From Halalkalibacter alkaliphilus (GTDB taxonomy: Bacteria > Bacillota > Bacilli > Bacillales > Bacillaceae_D): a stretch of DNA of 64,000 nucleotides. Location: contig NZ_JAKRYL010000020.1 of assembly GCF_023555415.1 (NCBI RefSeq), positions 1 to 64,000 on the forward strand, given 5' to 3'. This document shows, piece by piece, positions 45,457 to 54,138 of the stretch (its first letter is position 1; each line of letters opens with the position of its first letter). The notes under the pieces are model-generated. The model worked only from the letters and a program-made list of their open reading frames with translations. It did no database searches and was not told the origin of the DNA. The position numbers and the translations under genes are program-made.

Positions 45457-46578
45457 GTGAGTATTTTAAAAGAGACGGATCGGAACGCTCTGGGAAGAGA
45501 AGAGGATTTCGTAAACAAAATAGAAGCGGTTAGAAGTATTCTAAAAGAAAAGGGCTTTGACGGGGTAGAAATTAAATCTCAAGCTAATTTTAGTTACCTC
45601 ACTCGAGGAAGAGGGTTTATCGGACTTGCGTCAACCGCTGCATGTGGTAGTCTCTTTATTACACTTGATCGTATCTACTTAGTTAGTGAAAATATTGAGA
45701 TCATGCGTTTATATAAGGAACAGTTAGATTCGAATCCTTCTGTAGAACCTATTGGATTTCCGTGGGATGAGCCTAAAAAGAGAGAGTTGGTTATAAAGGA
45801 AATTACGGAAGGATTAACACTTGCAACAGAAGAAGAGTTAGAACCGGAAATCTTTAAATTGCGCTCAATTATGACACCGTATGACCGTGAGGAGTATAGT
45901 AAGCTTTGTTATGAAACGGCTGTGCTACTTGAGGAAACTTGTATGAACATTCAGAAGGGTGTTAGTGAATATGAACTAGCAGGAGAAATTTCTAACAAGC
46001 TTTGGAGTCATAATATTGAACCTATAACGATTCTAATTGCCTTTGATGAAAGAGCTTATAACTACAGACACCCGGTTATGGCGGGTGAACGACTGGAAAA
46101 TTATGCGCTTGTGGGCATTTGTGGCAGAAGAAATGGATTAATTGTGTCTATTTCTAGGGACGTTCTTCTTAATAATGATCCTGAAATGATACATAAGCAC
46201 GAAAAATGTGCGATGGTCAATGCGGCCTTTTTAAGTGGTCTTAAAGTTGGAAGTACGCTTGAAAAGGTATTCGAAAGAGGGGTAATGGAATACGAAAAAC
46301 AAGGGTATCCTCTTGAGTACAAGGAACATCATCAGGGTGGATTGACTGGTTTTATCCCTAGAGAACTAAGAGCAAATTATGGTTGTACACATGTGGTAAG
46401 GCAGAATGAGGTTTATGCTTTTAATCCTACAATTCAAGGATCTAAATGTGAAGATACCGTGTTAGTTACAGAAGAAGGAATTATTAATATGACCTATACC
46501 GGTAATTATGCCTATGTTACATGTGACATTGATGGTGAAAAGTTTGTAATGTCAACGGTGTATGTAATAAACAATTAA
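45457..46578 (+). CDS. M24 (aminopeptidase P/creatinase)-fold protein with altered metal site
   Basis: The 373-residue protein has the pita-bread fold of M24 peptidases after a creatinase-like N-terminal domain. Histidine 205 (YNYRHPV), H291/H292 (KEHHQGG) and E332 (KCEDTVLV) are kept. The two metal-binding aspartates normally found in lxDxG and sDxTR are replaced in VGICGRRNGLIVSISR (219-234), where I and S stand instead. It is therefore probably not a standard metallopeptidase. It may be a metal-free creatinase-like hydrolase or a binding protein. GTG start follows AAGGAGGG, 12 bp after the isomerase gene. Its role in sulfoquinovose use is unknown. Confidence 0.8.
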   Translation: MSILKETDRNALGREEDFVNKIEAVRSILKEKGFDGVEIKSQANFSYLTRGRGFIGLASTAACGSLFITLDRIYLVSENIEIMRLYKEQLDSNPSVEPIGFPWDEPKKRELVIKEITEGLTLATEEELEPEIFKLRSIMTPYDREEYSKLCYETAVLLEETCMNIQKGVSEYELAGEISNKLWSHNIEPITILIAFDERAYNYRHPVMAGERLENYALVGICGRRNGLIVSISRDVLLNNDPEMIHKHEKCAMVNAAFLSGLKVGSTLEKVFERGVMEYEKQGYPLEYKEHHQGGLTGFIPRELRANYGCTHVVRQNEVYAFNPTIQGSKCEDTVLVTEEGIINMTYTGNYAYVTCDIDGEKFVMSTVYVINN

Positions 46579-46637
46579 AAGTTGGAGATTTTCTCCGTAA
46601 GCTCGAAATAAAAAAATAAACATACCGGCCCGCATGA

Positions 46638-46688
46638 CAAGTAACCGTATATCATGATTTTTTTAATCAGATATACGGTTACTTCTAT
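46638..46688 (+). terminator. Terminator of the upper sulfoquinovose operon
   Basis: AAGTAACCGTATAT pairs with ATATACGGTTACTT around an 18-base T-rich loop, followed by a short pyrimidine tract. Confidence 0.75.
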
Positions 46689-46767
46689 TTAACAGTCTGG
46701 TTCAGTTGAAGTTATGTCATTTAACATACGAATTTAACTATTATTAAAAAACTTCCATAAAAATATG

Positions 46768-46815
46768 TTGAAAACGCCTTCACTTGATGTATAATAAATT
46801 TATAGGTAATTACCT
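46768..46815 (+). promoter_or_regulatory. Promoter, cre-like site and palindromic operator of the lower operon
   Basis: TTGAAA (46768-46773) and TATAAT (46790-46795) are spaced by 16 bp. TGAAAACGCCTTCA (46769-46782) matches cre with one mismatch and overlaps the -35 box. AGGTAATTACCT (46804-46815), a perfect palindrome, begins eight bases after the -10 box and is a candidate site for the GntR regulator encoded at 48187. Confidence 0.65.
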
Positions 46816-47033
46816 TTATTGAAACGTCATTATCTATAAGTGAGTGGTTTTATTTTTGGTGGGAAATTAAAGTACAAGAGTCAGGGACCGAATATTTCGT
46901 CTCTGTTGATTCTCTGTAAGAAACTGAGTTTAAAAGAATAAATGTATTTTGGAGAAGGGAAGTACAGGTTGGTTATTGTTGAAGAGATAGAATCATTATT
47001 CTTCGAAGAGGAACTAATCGAGGAGGTAGGGAT

Positions 47034-48200
47034 ATGCGCAAAAAAATATTGATTGGTCAAGCGGGGGGACCGACAGCGGTAATAAATGCCTCACTTGCTG
47101 CTTTTGTTGAGGAACTCTCCCACCTTCATCACATATCTTACATCGTTAATGGGTACGAAGGGTTAGCGAATAACAACATCGTTAATGGGACAGATGCGCT
47201 TCATGATCAAATTATCCAACATAGGAACGTTCCAGGGGCTTGCTTAGGATCAGGAAGGTATCCTTCTGATGAAACAGCCATAAAAAAGTCTCTTAAAACT
47301 ATAATGGATCGTAACGTGGATGTTCTTGTGATGATAGGTGGAAATGGGACGATGGCCGCTCTTGCTCAAATTGAACAATTAGCGCGAGAAAATAAGTATA
47401 AGCTTCAAGTCATAGGGATACCTAAAACGGTAGATAATGACTTAGGTGGAACAGATCATGCTCCTGGCTTTGCGAGTGCAGCATCATATGTTGCCCAATC
47501 TTGTGTAGATAACAGCCGTGATTTAATGGCCATGAATAATTTTGAGCAAGTGAGAATAATAGAAACAATGGGAAGAAACTCAGGCTGGCTTGCTGCTGCG
47601 TCTGGATTTTTTACACAACATGTGTCAGAAGGACCGCATTATATCGGCTTACCTGAAAAATCTTTTGACTTAGAAGAGTTTCTTGAGGTGGTCAAATCAT
47701 CAATCGATAAATATGGTTATTGTTTAGCCGTTGTAAGTGAAGGAGTTAGGCTACCTAACGGACTGAGTAGATCAAAAGAAGTGAATGGTCGAGAAGTGTT
47801 AGGAGGTGTAGCTGAAACACTTAAGTGTATTATTGAAGAGGGAATGGGTGTAAATGTTCGAGCTGAAACTCTTGGAATCAATCAACGTTGTTTATCTCTA
47901 GATAGCTCTAGTATTGATTTTCAAGAAGCCGAACAATGTGGAACCTTTGCTGCAAAGCTTCTTCAGAACAATATAACTGGAGTTATGGTAAGCTTTAGTA
48001 GAGGAGAAGATTCACTAAACTATATGAATTTAATAGATGTCCCACTTAGAGACGTCCTTGCTGCAGGTGAGAGAAAGCTCCCAGATGAGTTTATTAAGGA
48101 CCTGCCTAAATATTACAAGTGGTTAAGCCCTTTGATAGCAAAGAATCATATGGTCTATCCTACACCAATAATTAAGGGTGATGTTTATGCAGAAACATAA
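47034..48200 (+). CDS. PfkA-family kinase, probable sulfofructose kinase
   Basis: The 388-residue protein is a member of the phosphofructokinase (PfkA) family. GQAGGPTAVIN binds nucleotide. The GGDGS motif of standard enzymes is GGNGT here (102-106), so the metal-binding aspartate is an asparagine. The catalytic aspartate is D134 in PKTVDND, whose lysine (K131) is typical of pyrophosphate-dependent forms, while G105 is typical of ATP-dependent ones. MGRNSGW (179-185) binds the sugar. It would phosphorylate 6-deoxy-6-sulfofructose at C1. AGGAGGT precedes the ATG after a 455-bp gap with its own promoter. The substrate assignment comes from context. Confidence 0.8.
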   Translation: MRKKILIGQAGGPTAVINASLAAFVEELSHLHHISYIVNGYEGLANNNIVNGTDALHDQIIQHRNVPGACLGSGRYPSDETAIKKSLKTIMDRNVDVLVMIGGNGTMAALAQIEQLARENKYKLQVIGIPKTVDNDLGGTDHAPGFASAASYVAQSCVDNSRDLMAMNNFEQVRIIETMGRNSGWLAAASGFFTQHVSEGPHYIGLPEKSFDLEEFLEVVKSSIDKYGYCLAVVSEGVRLPNGLSRSKEVNGREVLGGVAETLKCIIEEGMGVNVRAETLGINQRCLSLDSSSIDFQEAEQCGTFAAKLLQNNITGVMVSFSRGEDSLNYMNLIDVPLRDVLAAGERKLPDEFIKDLPKYYKWLSPLIAKNHMVYPTPIIKGDVYAET

Positions 48201-48918
48201 GTTTGAGCCTAATAAAGATAGTGCACTTTACTTGCAGATCAAAGACATATTGATTGAACGTATTCGAAGTGGGGTATGGAAAGAGCATGTGCTAATTCCA
48301 ACGGAGAAGGAATTGATGGATGAATTTAATGTCAGTCGTACAACAATTAGAGAAGCGATATCAATTCTTGTTCAAACTGGACTACTAGAAAAAAAGCAGG
48401 GAAAAGGAACGATTGTAAAACCCCAGAAATTAGCCGGGAATTTAGGTAGACTGACGGGTTTTGCAGAAGAAGTGATCGAGATGGGGCAAGTAATTTTCTC
48501 AAAAGTATTGCGTGCCGAGTTCAGAAGTGACCTCTATCATGAACAATCTATGCTAAATGTAGGAGATGAGGAAATCTTACTCATAGAACGAATTCGCTTT
48601 GCTGATTCTGTTCCAGTTGCTTTAGAGAGAACGTGTTGGCCAAAAGAAATTGGTCAAATCTTAATGAAATATGATCTTAATGAAGCAAGGTACTACGACA
48701 TTTTAGAAAAACATAATTACTATCTTAATGAAGCTTCAGAGAGCATTACTGCAATTAATGCTACGATTATCGAGGCCGATCTTCTATCGAGTCGACCTGG
48801 AGAAGCCATGTTACAGATGACTAGATTGAGTTACGGATTAAACAAAAAACCTATAGAATATACAATAACGAAATATAGAAGTGACCAATATCAATATGAT
48901 ATTCAATTAAAAAGATAA
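48187..48918 (+). CDS. GntR-family (HutC/UTRA) regulator
   Basis: The 243-residue regulator has an N-terminal winged helix (about 14-78, with PTEKELMDEFNVSRTTIREAI) and a UTRA effector domain (about 95-240) that usually binds a sugar phosphate. ATG 48187 lies nine bases after AAGG; earlier GTG and ATG codons crowd the ribosome site. It overlaps the end of the kinase gene by 14 bases. It probably controls this operon through the palindrome at 46804-46815, with sulfofructose phosphate or a related metabolite as inducer (inference). Confidence 0.92.
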   Translation: MQKHKFEPNKDSALYLQIKDILIERIRSGVWKEHVLIPTEKELMDEFNVSRTTIREAISILVQTGLLEKKQGKGTIVKPQKLAGNLGRLTGFAEEVIEMGQVIFSKVLRAEFRSDLYHEQSMLNVGDEEILLIERIRFADSVPVALERTCWPKEIGQILMKYDLNEARYYDILEKHNYYLNEASESITAINATIIEADLLSSRPGEAMLQMTRLSYGLNKKPIEYTITKYRSDQYQYDIQLKR

Positions 48919-48936
48919 ATTTTAGGGGGAATTGTG

Positions 48937-49827
48937 ATGGGATTTATTAGTGGTAAAGTAATGTTAGAGCATGCGTATGAAAATCAATATGGTGTTGGGG
49001 CTTTCAGTGCTCATAATGCCGAAACAATTATGGCAATTATCGAAGCGGCAGAAGAAATGAATGCTCCAATTATGATTCAAGTTGGTCAGAAGGTTATTCA
49101 AACAATAGGTATGGAACCTATGAAACAATTAATAGATTATTACGCAAAAGAGGTTCAAGTACCGGTTGCCATTCATTTAGATCACAGTCGATCTTTAGAG
49201 CAAACATCCCGAGCAATTCAACTAGGTTTCCAATCCGTGATGTTTGATGGTTCGGCCCTTGAGTTTGATGAAAATTCAAGAATTATGAGGATTGTTAGCG
49301 AAACTGCAAAATCTCTTGGTATAGGTTCTGAAGGGGAAATTGGTAAGATTGGTGGAACCGAAGATGATATTACAGTTGACGAAAAAGATGCCCTTATCAC
49401 AAGTGTTGAAGAAGCAGTGGCATTTGTTGAGGCTACAGATGTTGATTATTTAGCTATTTCCATTGGAACAGCTCATGGTATTTATAAGGCAACACCTAAC
49501 CTTCGTTTGGATCGACTTGATGAGATTTCAAAAGCAGTTCGTCGCCCAATCGTACTTCACGGTGGTTCAGATGTACCCGATGAGCAAGTTCAACGTGCTA
49601 TAGAACTTGGCGTTGCAAAAATTAATGTAGACACAGAACTTCGTCAAGCATTTACAAGAGGTGTTCAAGAGTACTGGGCAGAAAATCCAGAAGGAATTGT
49701 CATTGCAGATTCTCTTGGTGCAGGGAAGAATAAGATGAAAGAAAAAGTAAAAGAAAAGATTCGTGCATTTGGTAGTGAAGGTAAGGCTGCTAGTTTTGCT
49801 AAAAAAGAAAACATCGTGATGATATGA
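48937..49827 (+). CDS. Class II aldolase, probable sulfofructose-1-phosphate aldolase
   Basis: ATG 48937 after TTAGGGGG gives 296 residues of the fructose-bisphosphate/tagatose aldolase (class II) family. Zinc ligands are H83 in HLDHS, H180 in GTAHGIYK and H208 in VLHGGSD. The catalytic aspartate is D82. The phosphate loop HGGSG of normal enzymes is HGGSD, and VEAELG is SEGEIG (131-136), changes near the substrate. It would cleave 6-deoxy-6-sulfofructose 1-phosphate to dihydroxyacetone phosphate and sulfolactaldehyde. Gene order supports this over a role in glycolysis. Confidence 0.85.
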   Translation: MGFISGKVMLEHAYENQYGVGAFSAHNAETIMAIIEAAEEMNAPIMIQVGQKVIQTIGMEPMKQLIDYYAKEVQVPVAIHLDHSRSLEQTSRAIQLGFQSVMFDGSALEFDENSRIMRIVSETAKSLGIGSEGEIGKIGGTEDDITVDEKDALITSVEEAVAFVEATDVDYLAISIGTAHGIYKATPNLRLDRLDEISKAVRRPIVLHGGSDVPDEQVQRAIELGVAKINVDTELRQAFTRGVQEYWAENPEGIVIADSLGAGKNKMKEKVKEKIRAFGSEGKAASFAKKENIVMI

Positions 49828-49830
49828 TGA

Positions 49831-49913
49831 ATTGTTATAACCTATGTGCTTTGGACGGTTCTATATAACAATGTTAGGTCGGACTCCTCTCCTTTTGAGA
49901 GAAGGAGTCTAGA
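49831..49913 (+). other. Inverted repeats between aldolase and dehydrogenase genes
   Basis: ATTGTTATA and TATAACAAT form a loose outer pair. At 49885-49913 GACTCCTCTC pairs with GAGAGAAGGAGTC. No T-run follows, so they may stabilise or process the mRNA and not end it. Confidence 0.4.
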
Positions 49914-50005
49914 GACCACTAGAGTTTACGATTACAAAATTCTGTAGTGAAAAATAACATTATACTATCGAACTTATAAGATAGAAAACATTGAGGAGTG
50001 AGAAT

Positions 50006-51439
50006 ATGACAACAATAGTCGCTGGGAAACAATATGGATTATTTATTAACGGGAAATGGGAAAAAACGATTGAAACGATGGACGTTTTAAATAAATATAA
50101 TCAAGAATCAATCGCTAGCATTTCAGTAGCTGAAAAAGATCATATTGATAAAGCCGTAAAAGGTGCTAAAGATGCATTAAATGATTCATTTTCACCATAT
50201 GAAAGATATGAAGTATTAATGAAAGCAGCAAATCTGTTATTAGAGCGTGGTGAAGAATTTGCGCAGGTACTAGCTTTAGAAGTTGGAAAACCAATACGTG
50301 AATCGCGAGGAGAAATCGAACGCGCAGCTCAAACATTGGTCATTTCAGCAGAAGAAGCTAAGAGAATTCATGGAGAAGGGGTTCCAGTAGAATCGGCGCC
50401 GGGTTCTGAAAACAGAATGGCTTTTACCGTTCGTGTACCAGTTGGAGTGATTGCTGCAATTACACCGTTTAATGTTCCGGTAAATTTGGTTTGTCATAAA
50501 ATTGGACCTGCATTAGCAGCAGGGAATAGCGTTATATTAAAACCGGCTGAAGTAACGCCAATTTGTGCCCTAATGTTAACAGATTTAATGGAAGAGGCTG
50601 GTTTACCAAAAGGTCGTCTGCAAGTAGTAACAGGAGAAGGTGCTCAGATCGGAGAATGGCTGCTAGAGAACAAGGATGTTAATATGTTCACTTTTACTGG
50701 AAGCCCTCGTGTAGGTGAATACCTTCGTTCAAAAGCTGGCTTACGAAAAGTGGCATTAGAATTAGGAAATAACTCTGCAACAATCGTACACAATGATGCG
50801 AATTTAGAGCAAGCAGCATCATTAATTGCTCAAAAAAGCTTTAACAATGCCGGTCAAGTTTGTATTTCTGTACAACGTGTATATGTTCAAGAAGAGATTG
50901 CTGAACAATTTATTGAACTATTAAAGAAAAACACTGAAAAGCTTGTTGTAGGTGATCCTTTAGACGAGTCAACAGATATTGGGCCTATGATCCGTATTGG
51001 TGAAGCTGAGCGTGTTGAAAGTTGGGTAAATGAAGCTGTTGAACAAGGAGCTACAATTGCTTTAGGTGGAAAACGTAATGAGGCGCTTTTTGAGCCTACT
51101 ATTCTTGTTAATGTAAATGATGATATGAAAGTTTGTCGTCAAGAAGTATTTGGTCCAGTGGTTTCAGTAGCAACGTACAAGGAAACCAATGAGGTTATTG
51201 CTAAGGTGAACGATTCAGACTATGGCTTACAAGCAGGTCTATTTACGAATAATTTACAATTTGCAATGAGAGCAGCACGTGAAATAGAAGTAGGGGGACT
51301 AATTGTAAACGATGCTTCTGCTTACCGTGTAGACCACATGCCTTATGGTGGAGTGAAGAACAGTGGGAATGGTAAGGAAGGTCCTAAGTATGCAATTGAG
51401 GAAATGACAGAAGAGCGAATTATTGTAATAAATTTATAA
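50006..51439 (+). CDS. Aldehyde dehydrogenase, probable sulfolactaldehyde dehydrogenase
   Basis: ATG 50006 follows GAGGAGTGAG and gives 477 residues of the NAD(P)-dependent aldehyde dehydrogenase superfamily. The catalytic cysteine is in FNNAGQVCISVQRVY, the general-base glutamate in ALELGNNSATIV and the coenzyme loop is FTGSPRVGEYL. PFNVPVNLVCHKIGPALAAGN is the usual substrate/cofactor segment. It would oxidise sulfolactaldehyde to sulfolactate, the excreted product of this kind of sulfoglycolysis. It follows the aldolase gene after 178 bp. A succinate-semialdehyde or lactaldehyde substrate is the main alternative. Confidence 0.88.
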   Translation: MTTIVAGKQYGLFINGKWEKTIETMDVLNKYNQESIASISVAEKDHIDKAVKGAKDALNDSFSPYERYEVLMKAANLLLERGEEFAQVLALEVGKPIRESRGEIERAAQTLVISAEEAKRIHGEGVPVESAPGSENRMAFTVRVPVGVIAAITPFNVPVNLVCHKIGPALAAGNSVILKPAEVTPICALMLTDLMEEAGLPKGRLQVVTGEGAQIGEWLLENKDVNMFTFTGSPRVGEYLRSKAGLRKVALELGNNSATIVHNDANLEQAASLIAQKSFNNAGQVCISVQRVYVQEEIAEQFIELLKKNTEKLVVGDPLDESTDIGPMIRIGEAERVESWVNEAVEQGATIALGGKRNEALFEPTILVNVNDDMKVCRQEVFGPVVSVATYKETNEVIAKVNDSDYGLQAGLFTNNLQFAMRAAREIEVGGLIVNDASAYRVDHMPYGGVKNSGNGKEGPKYAIEEMTEERIIVINL

Positions 51440-51479
51440 AAAAGTGTTAAAAAGATATTTTTAGATTGAAGGTGGATAA

Positions 51480-52382
51480 GTGAATTTCTTCCTTTATCTT
51501 ATTCCGATTTTTGGTATATTCGCTCTTGGTTATTTGGGGCAAAAAAAATTGGGGTTCGATACTAAGTCAATATCAACAATGGCTCTCTACTTAATGTCTC
51601 CTGTACTAGTATTTCGGACCTTTTATACAACAGAATTTGATTTGACATATATATATATGGCATTGTACACATTTCTACTTTGTTTTGGTTTGATAGTGGT
51701 TGTATATATTATTGCGTTTTTTCGTAAATACTCCGTTAAAGAAACATGTGGAATGATCTTAGCATCTTCATTTATGAATAATGGAAATTACGGTACTCCA
51801 GTAGTACTATTGTTGTTTGGAGCAGCTGGTCTTGATTATGCGATTATTCTAATGGTCATTCAACAGATTGTTATGTGTACAGTAGGTGTATATTATGCAG
51901 CAAAAGGTAGCGATGAAGGAGATGGGATTCGCTCTGCAATTAGGGCAGTGCAAAGAATGCCGATGATTTATGGAGGGATTGTAGGATTCATATTTCAAGC
52001 GCTAAATGTTAAATTGAGTCTTCCTATCATCCAAGCAGTCAATATGGTTGCCGATGCAGCAATTCCTACTATTATGCTCGTATTAGGAATGCAGTTAGCC
52101 AAAATTTCAGTTAGAAACCTTGAGAGAGAAAAAGTTTCTCTCTCACTTATTACGAAATTAGCCATTTCGCCAATAATTGCCTATTTCATTACATTGTTTT
52201 TACCTGTCGATGAAATGGTAAAGCAAATCATGATCATTATGGCTGCTATGCCTACAGCTGCAAATACGACGATGTATGCGTTACAGTTCAATACAGAACC
52301 AGAATTTGTTTCAAGTGCAACGCTAGTGAGTACAATGCTAAGTTTAGCTACTTTACCTATCATCTTTTTTCTTGTTTTATAG
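51480..52382 (+). CDS. AEC-family transporter, possible sulfolactate exporter
   Basis: The 300-residue protein has about ten membrane spans in two halves, as in the auxin efflux carrier (AEC) family, which includes bacterial malate and malonate carriers. The motif FMNNGNYGTPV lies in the first broken helix and MPTAANTTMYALQF in the second. GTG start follows GAAGGTGG, 40 bp after the dehydrogenase. Sulfolactate is a close analogue of malate, so export of the end product is a reasonable inference. A strong terminator follows, closing the locus. Confidence 0.85.
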   Translation: MNFFLYLIPIFGIFALGYLGQKKLGFDTKSISTMALYLMSPVLVFRTFYTTEFDLTYIYMALYTFLLCFGLIVVVYIIAFFRKYSVKETCGMILASSFMNNGNYGTPVVLLLFGAAGLDYAIILMVIQQIVMCTVGVYYAAKGSDEGDGIRSAIRAVQRMPMIYGGIVGFIFQALNVKLSLPIIQAVNMVADAAIPTIMLVLGMQLAKISVRNLEREKVSLSLITKLAISPIIAYFITLFLPVDEMVKQIMIIMAAMPTAANTTMYALQFNTEPEFVSSATLVSTMLSLATLPIIFFLVL

Positions 52383-52407
52383 TTATAGAACTTTTTTTGG
52401 TATTTTT

Positions 52408-52450
52408 AAAGAGTCTCATTAATGAATTATTTAATGAGACTCTTTTCATT
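52408..52450 (+). terminator. Terminator of the lower sulfoquinovose operon
   Basis: AAAGAGTCTCATTAA pairs with TTAATGAGACTCTTT around an 8-base loop, followed by T residues. Confidence 0.92.
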
Positions 52451-52651
52451 GTAAAAAGTGGAGTGGGAGAGATGTCGTTTAAACGGTAAGTCGTTACAGT
52501 TGGCACAGATAAAAATTTGGCAAACCCTTTTTTGAAATCTAGTCTATGTTGTTATACACAGACTAGATTACTACTATCCCTACTCTAAAAGTGAGCAAGG
52601 GTAAGGTGTTAGTATTGTGAAAAATTGTATAGTGGGTCCTGAAATTAGAAT

Positions 52652-52693
52652 AAGCTTCTCATAAGTTCACTAAACTTGTGGGAGGCTTTTTTT
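52652..52693 (+). terminator. Hairpin related to those at groEL and 37075
   Basis: AAGCTTCTC pairs with GGGAGGCTT and AAGTT with AACTT inside, followed by TTTTTT. TCATAAGTTC is shared with the 37075 hairpin. No gene ends before it. Confidence 0.7.
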
Positions 52694-52742
52694 ATGTTTA
52701 ATGTTATGTGTATTGGCGAGTCCCATATAAAGGTTTAGGGAG

Positions 52743-52868
52743 GCCACTAAAAAAGTCCTTTTTAGTGGATTCGAGGAAGTAGCAATGGCTCCACACGTTG
52801 CGCGCCTGCTATGAGAAACCCACTCATAGCAGACTTTAAGACAAAGCAACGGTTCCGCTCATTGGACT
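52743..52868. repeat. Single copy of the dispersed hairpin repeat
   Basis: AGCAATGGCTCC, then a stem of CTGCTATGAG and CTCATAGCAG around the loop AAACCCA, then GGTTCCGCTCATTG. The order equals the units at 16182-16742, but the stem sequence is different and still pairs. A CCACTAAAAA/TTTTTAGTGG hairpin stands on its left side. Confidence 0.85.
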
Positions 52869-53139
52869 TGATTTAGGTTCGCTGGAAAACGCGACACTCG
52901 TGACACATGGTGATGGCCTTTATTAATGGGAGAAGTGGTAAACACTATGTGCAGAAGAACGATGGTACGTATTTTATGATAAATAGAGAGAAAGAGACTG
53001 AATTTTTTATTTCCGGTTAACGGCAGACATAATAACAAATGCCCTTTCCGTTATCGTGATTGCGAAGACTTTTGATGTGTTACACTCCAATTATGATAAG
53101 ATCAGACATATACAGTTATTGTTTTATTAGGAGGACAGC

Positions 53140-54138
53140 ATGAATCGAACTATTCTATATAAAATACTGCTTTTTGCATTTATAACTGCATCTGGTTTTT
53201 CCTTATACTTTTATCAACAATCACAGGTAGACGACGAAAAAATTAGGGAAATGATGGCGCCTGAGTCTGATCTTCCAATGTATCACTTTGCTTTAATCGG
53301 AGAAGAAATGAATCATGAGTATTGGCGATTAGTCGGAGAAGGTGCGAAGACAGCAGAAGAAAATCATGATGTCCTTGTTGAATATGGAGGGCCTAAGCGT
53401 TCGAACCTTGATGAGCAGCTTAAGCTATTCAATATGGCGATCAAATCGAAGGTAGATGGAATCATTGTGCAACCGCTTAATGATCAATTTACTCCGCTTA
53501 TTGATCAGGCAGTGAAACAAGGGATTCCTGTTATTACAATTGATACGGATTCTCCAGAAAGTAAGCGTGACGTTTATATTGGGACTGACAATTACTTAGC
53601 GGGTCAGTTAGCAGGAAAAGCTTTGGTTAAAGATACGAAAGGGGAAGCAACCATTGGAGTCATTTCCGGCAGTTTTGATAACGCCCTCCATCATCTACGT
53701 GTAAAAGGGTTTACTGACATTGTAGAGCAGGTTGACGGAATTGAAATTGTTGCGATGGAACAATCAGATATTTCAAGAGTAGATGTAGAGGAAACAGCAT
53801 ATAACATGTTAACCGAGCATGATAACATTACCGCATTTTATGGGACAAGTTCTTATAACGGGGTTGGGATCGTAGCTGCTGCAAAGGCTTTAAAAAGGGA
53901 AAATGATATGTATGTGATTACTTTTGATGCTATTGATGAGAATATACAGTTGTTAGAAAAAGGTGATATCGATGCAATTGTTGAACAACAACCTTTTGAG
54001 ATGGGGTATCGAAGCGTTGAGAAGATGTTAGCTATTATTGAGGATAAGCCTGTCCAAGATGTTTATCATACAGAATTATCGATTATCCGTCTCGTAGACC
54101 TACCCAATAGAAATCGTCAAAAGGGTGGGTCCTCATGA
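53140..54138 (+). CDS. Membrane-anchored sugar-binding protein of a sensor system
   Basis: The 332-residue protein has one N-terminal hydrophobic anchor (about 7-24, no lipobox cysteine) and a periplasmic-binding-protein fold of the ribose/xylose type (PBP type I). Marks are FALIGEEMNHEYWRLVGEGA, VDGIIVQPLND, PVITIDTDSPES, YIGTDNYLAG and VITFDAIDE. No ABC transporter genes accompany it. Its stop overlaps the start of a histidine kinase gene, as in XylFII-LytS type systems, where the sugar-loaded protein activates the kinase. GGAGG precedes the ATG. Confidence 0.9.
   Translation: MNRTILYKILLFAFITASGFSLYFYQQSQVDDEKIREMMAPESDLPMYHFALIGEEMNHEYWRLVGEGAKTAEENHDVLVEYGGPKRSNLDEQLKLFNMAIKSKVDGIIVQPLNDQFTPLIDQAVKQGIPVITIDTDSPESKRDVYIGTDNYLAGQLAGKALVKDTKGEATIGVISGSFDNALHHLRVKGFTDIVEQVDGIEIVAMEQSDISRVDVEETAYNMLTEHDNITAFYGTSSYNGVGIVAAAKALKRENDMYVITFDAIDENIQLLEKGDIDAIVEQQPFEMGYRSVEKMLAIIEDKPVQDVYHTELSIIRLVDLPNRNRQKGGSS

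Larger units (their letters stand above)
52451..53139. other. Gap with hairpins and a dispersed repeat, no gene
   Basis: AATCTAGTCT and AGACTAGATT form an inverted repeat at 52536-52569 without a T-run. A groEL-type hairpin lies at 52652-52693 and a hairpin repeat at 52743-52868. No coding region is supported. Confidence 0.6.

Noticed and set aside
46969-47052. 27-codon TTG frame overlapping the sulfofructose kinase start, with an acidic peptide
   Set aside because: Could be a leader peptide, but the ribosome site is only fair and nothing else supports it.
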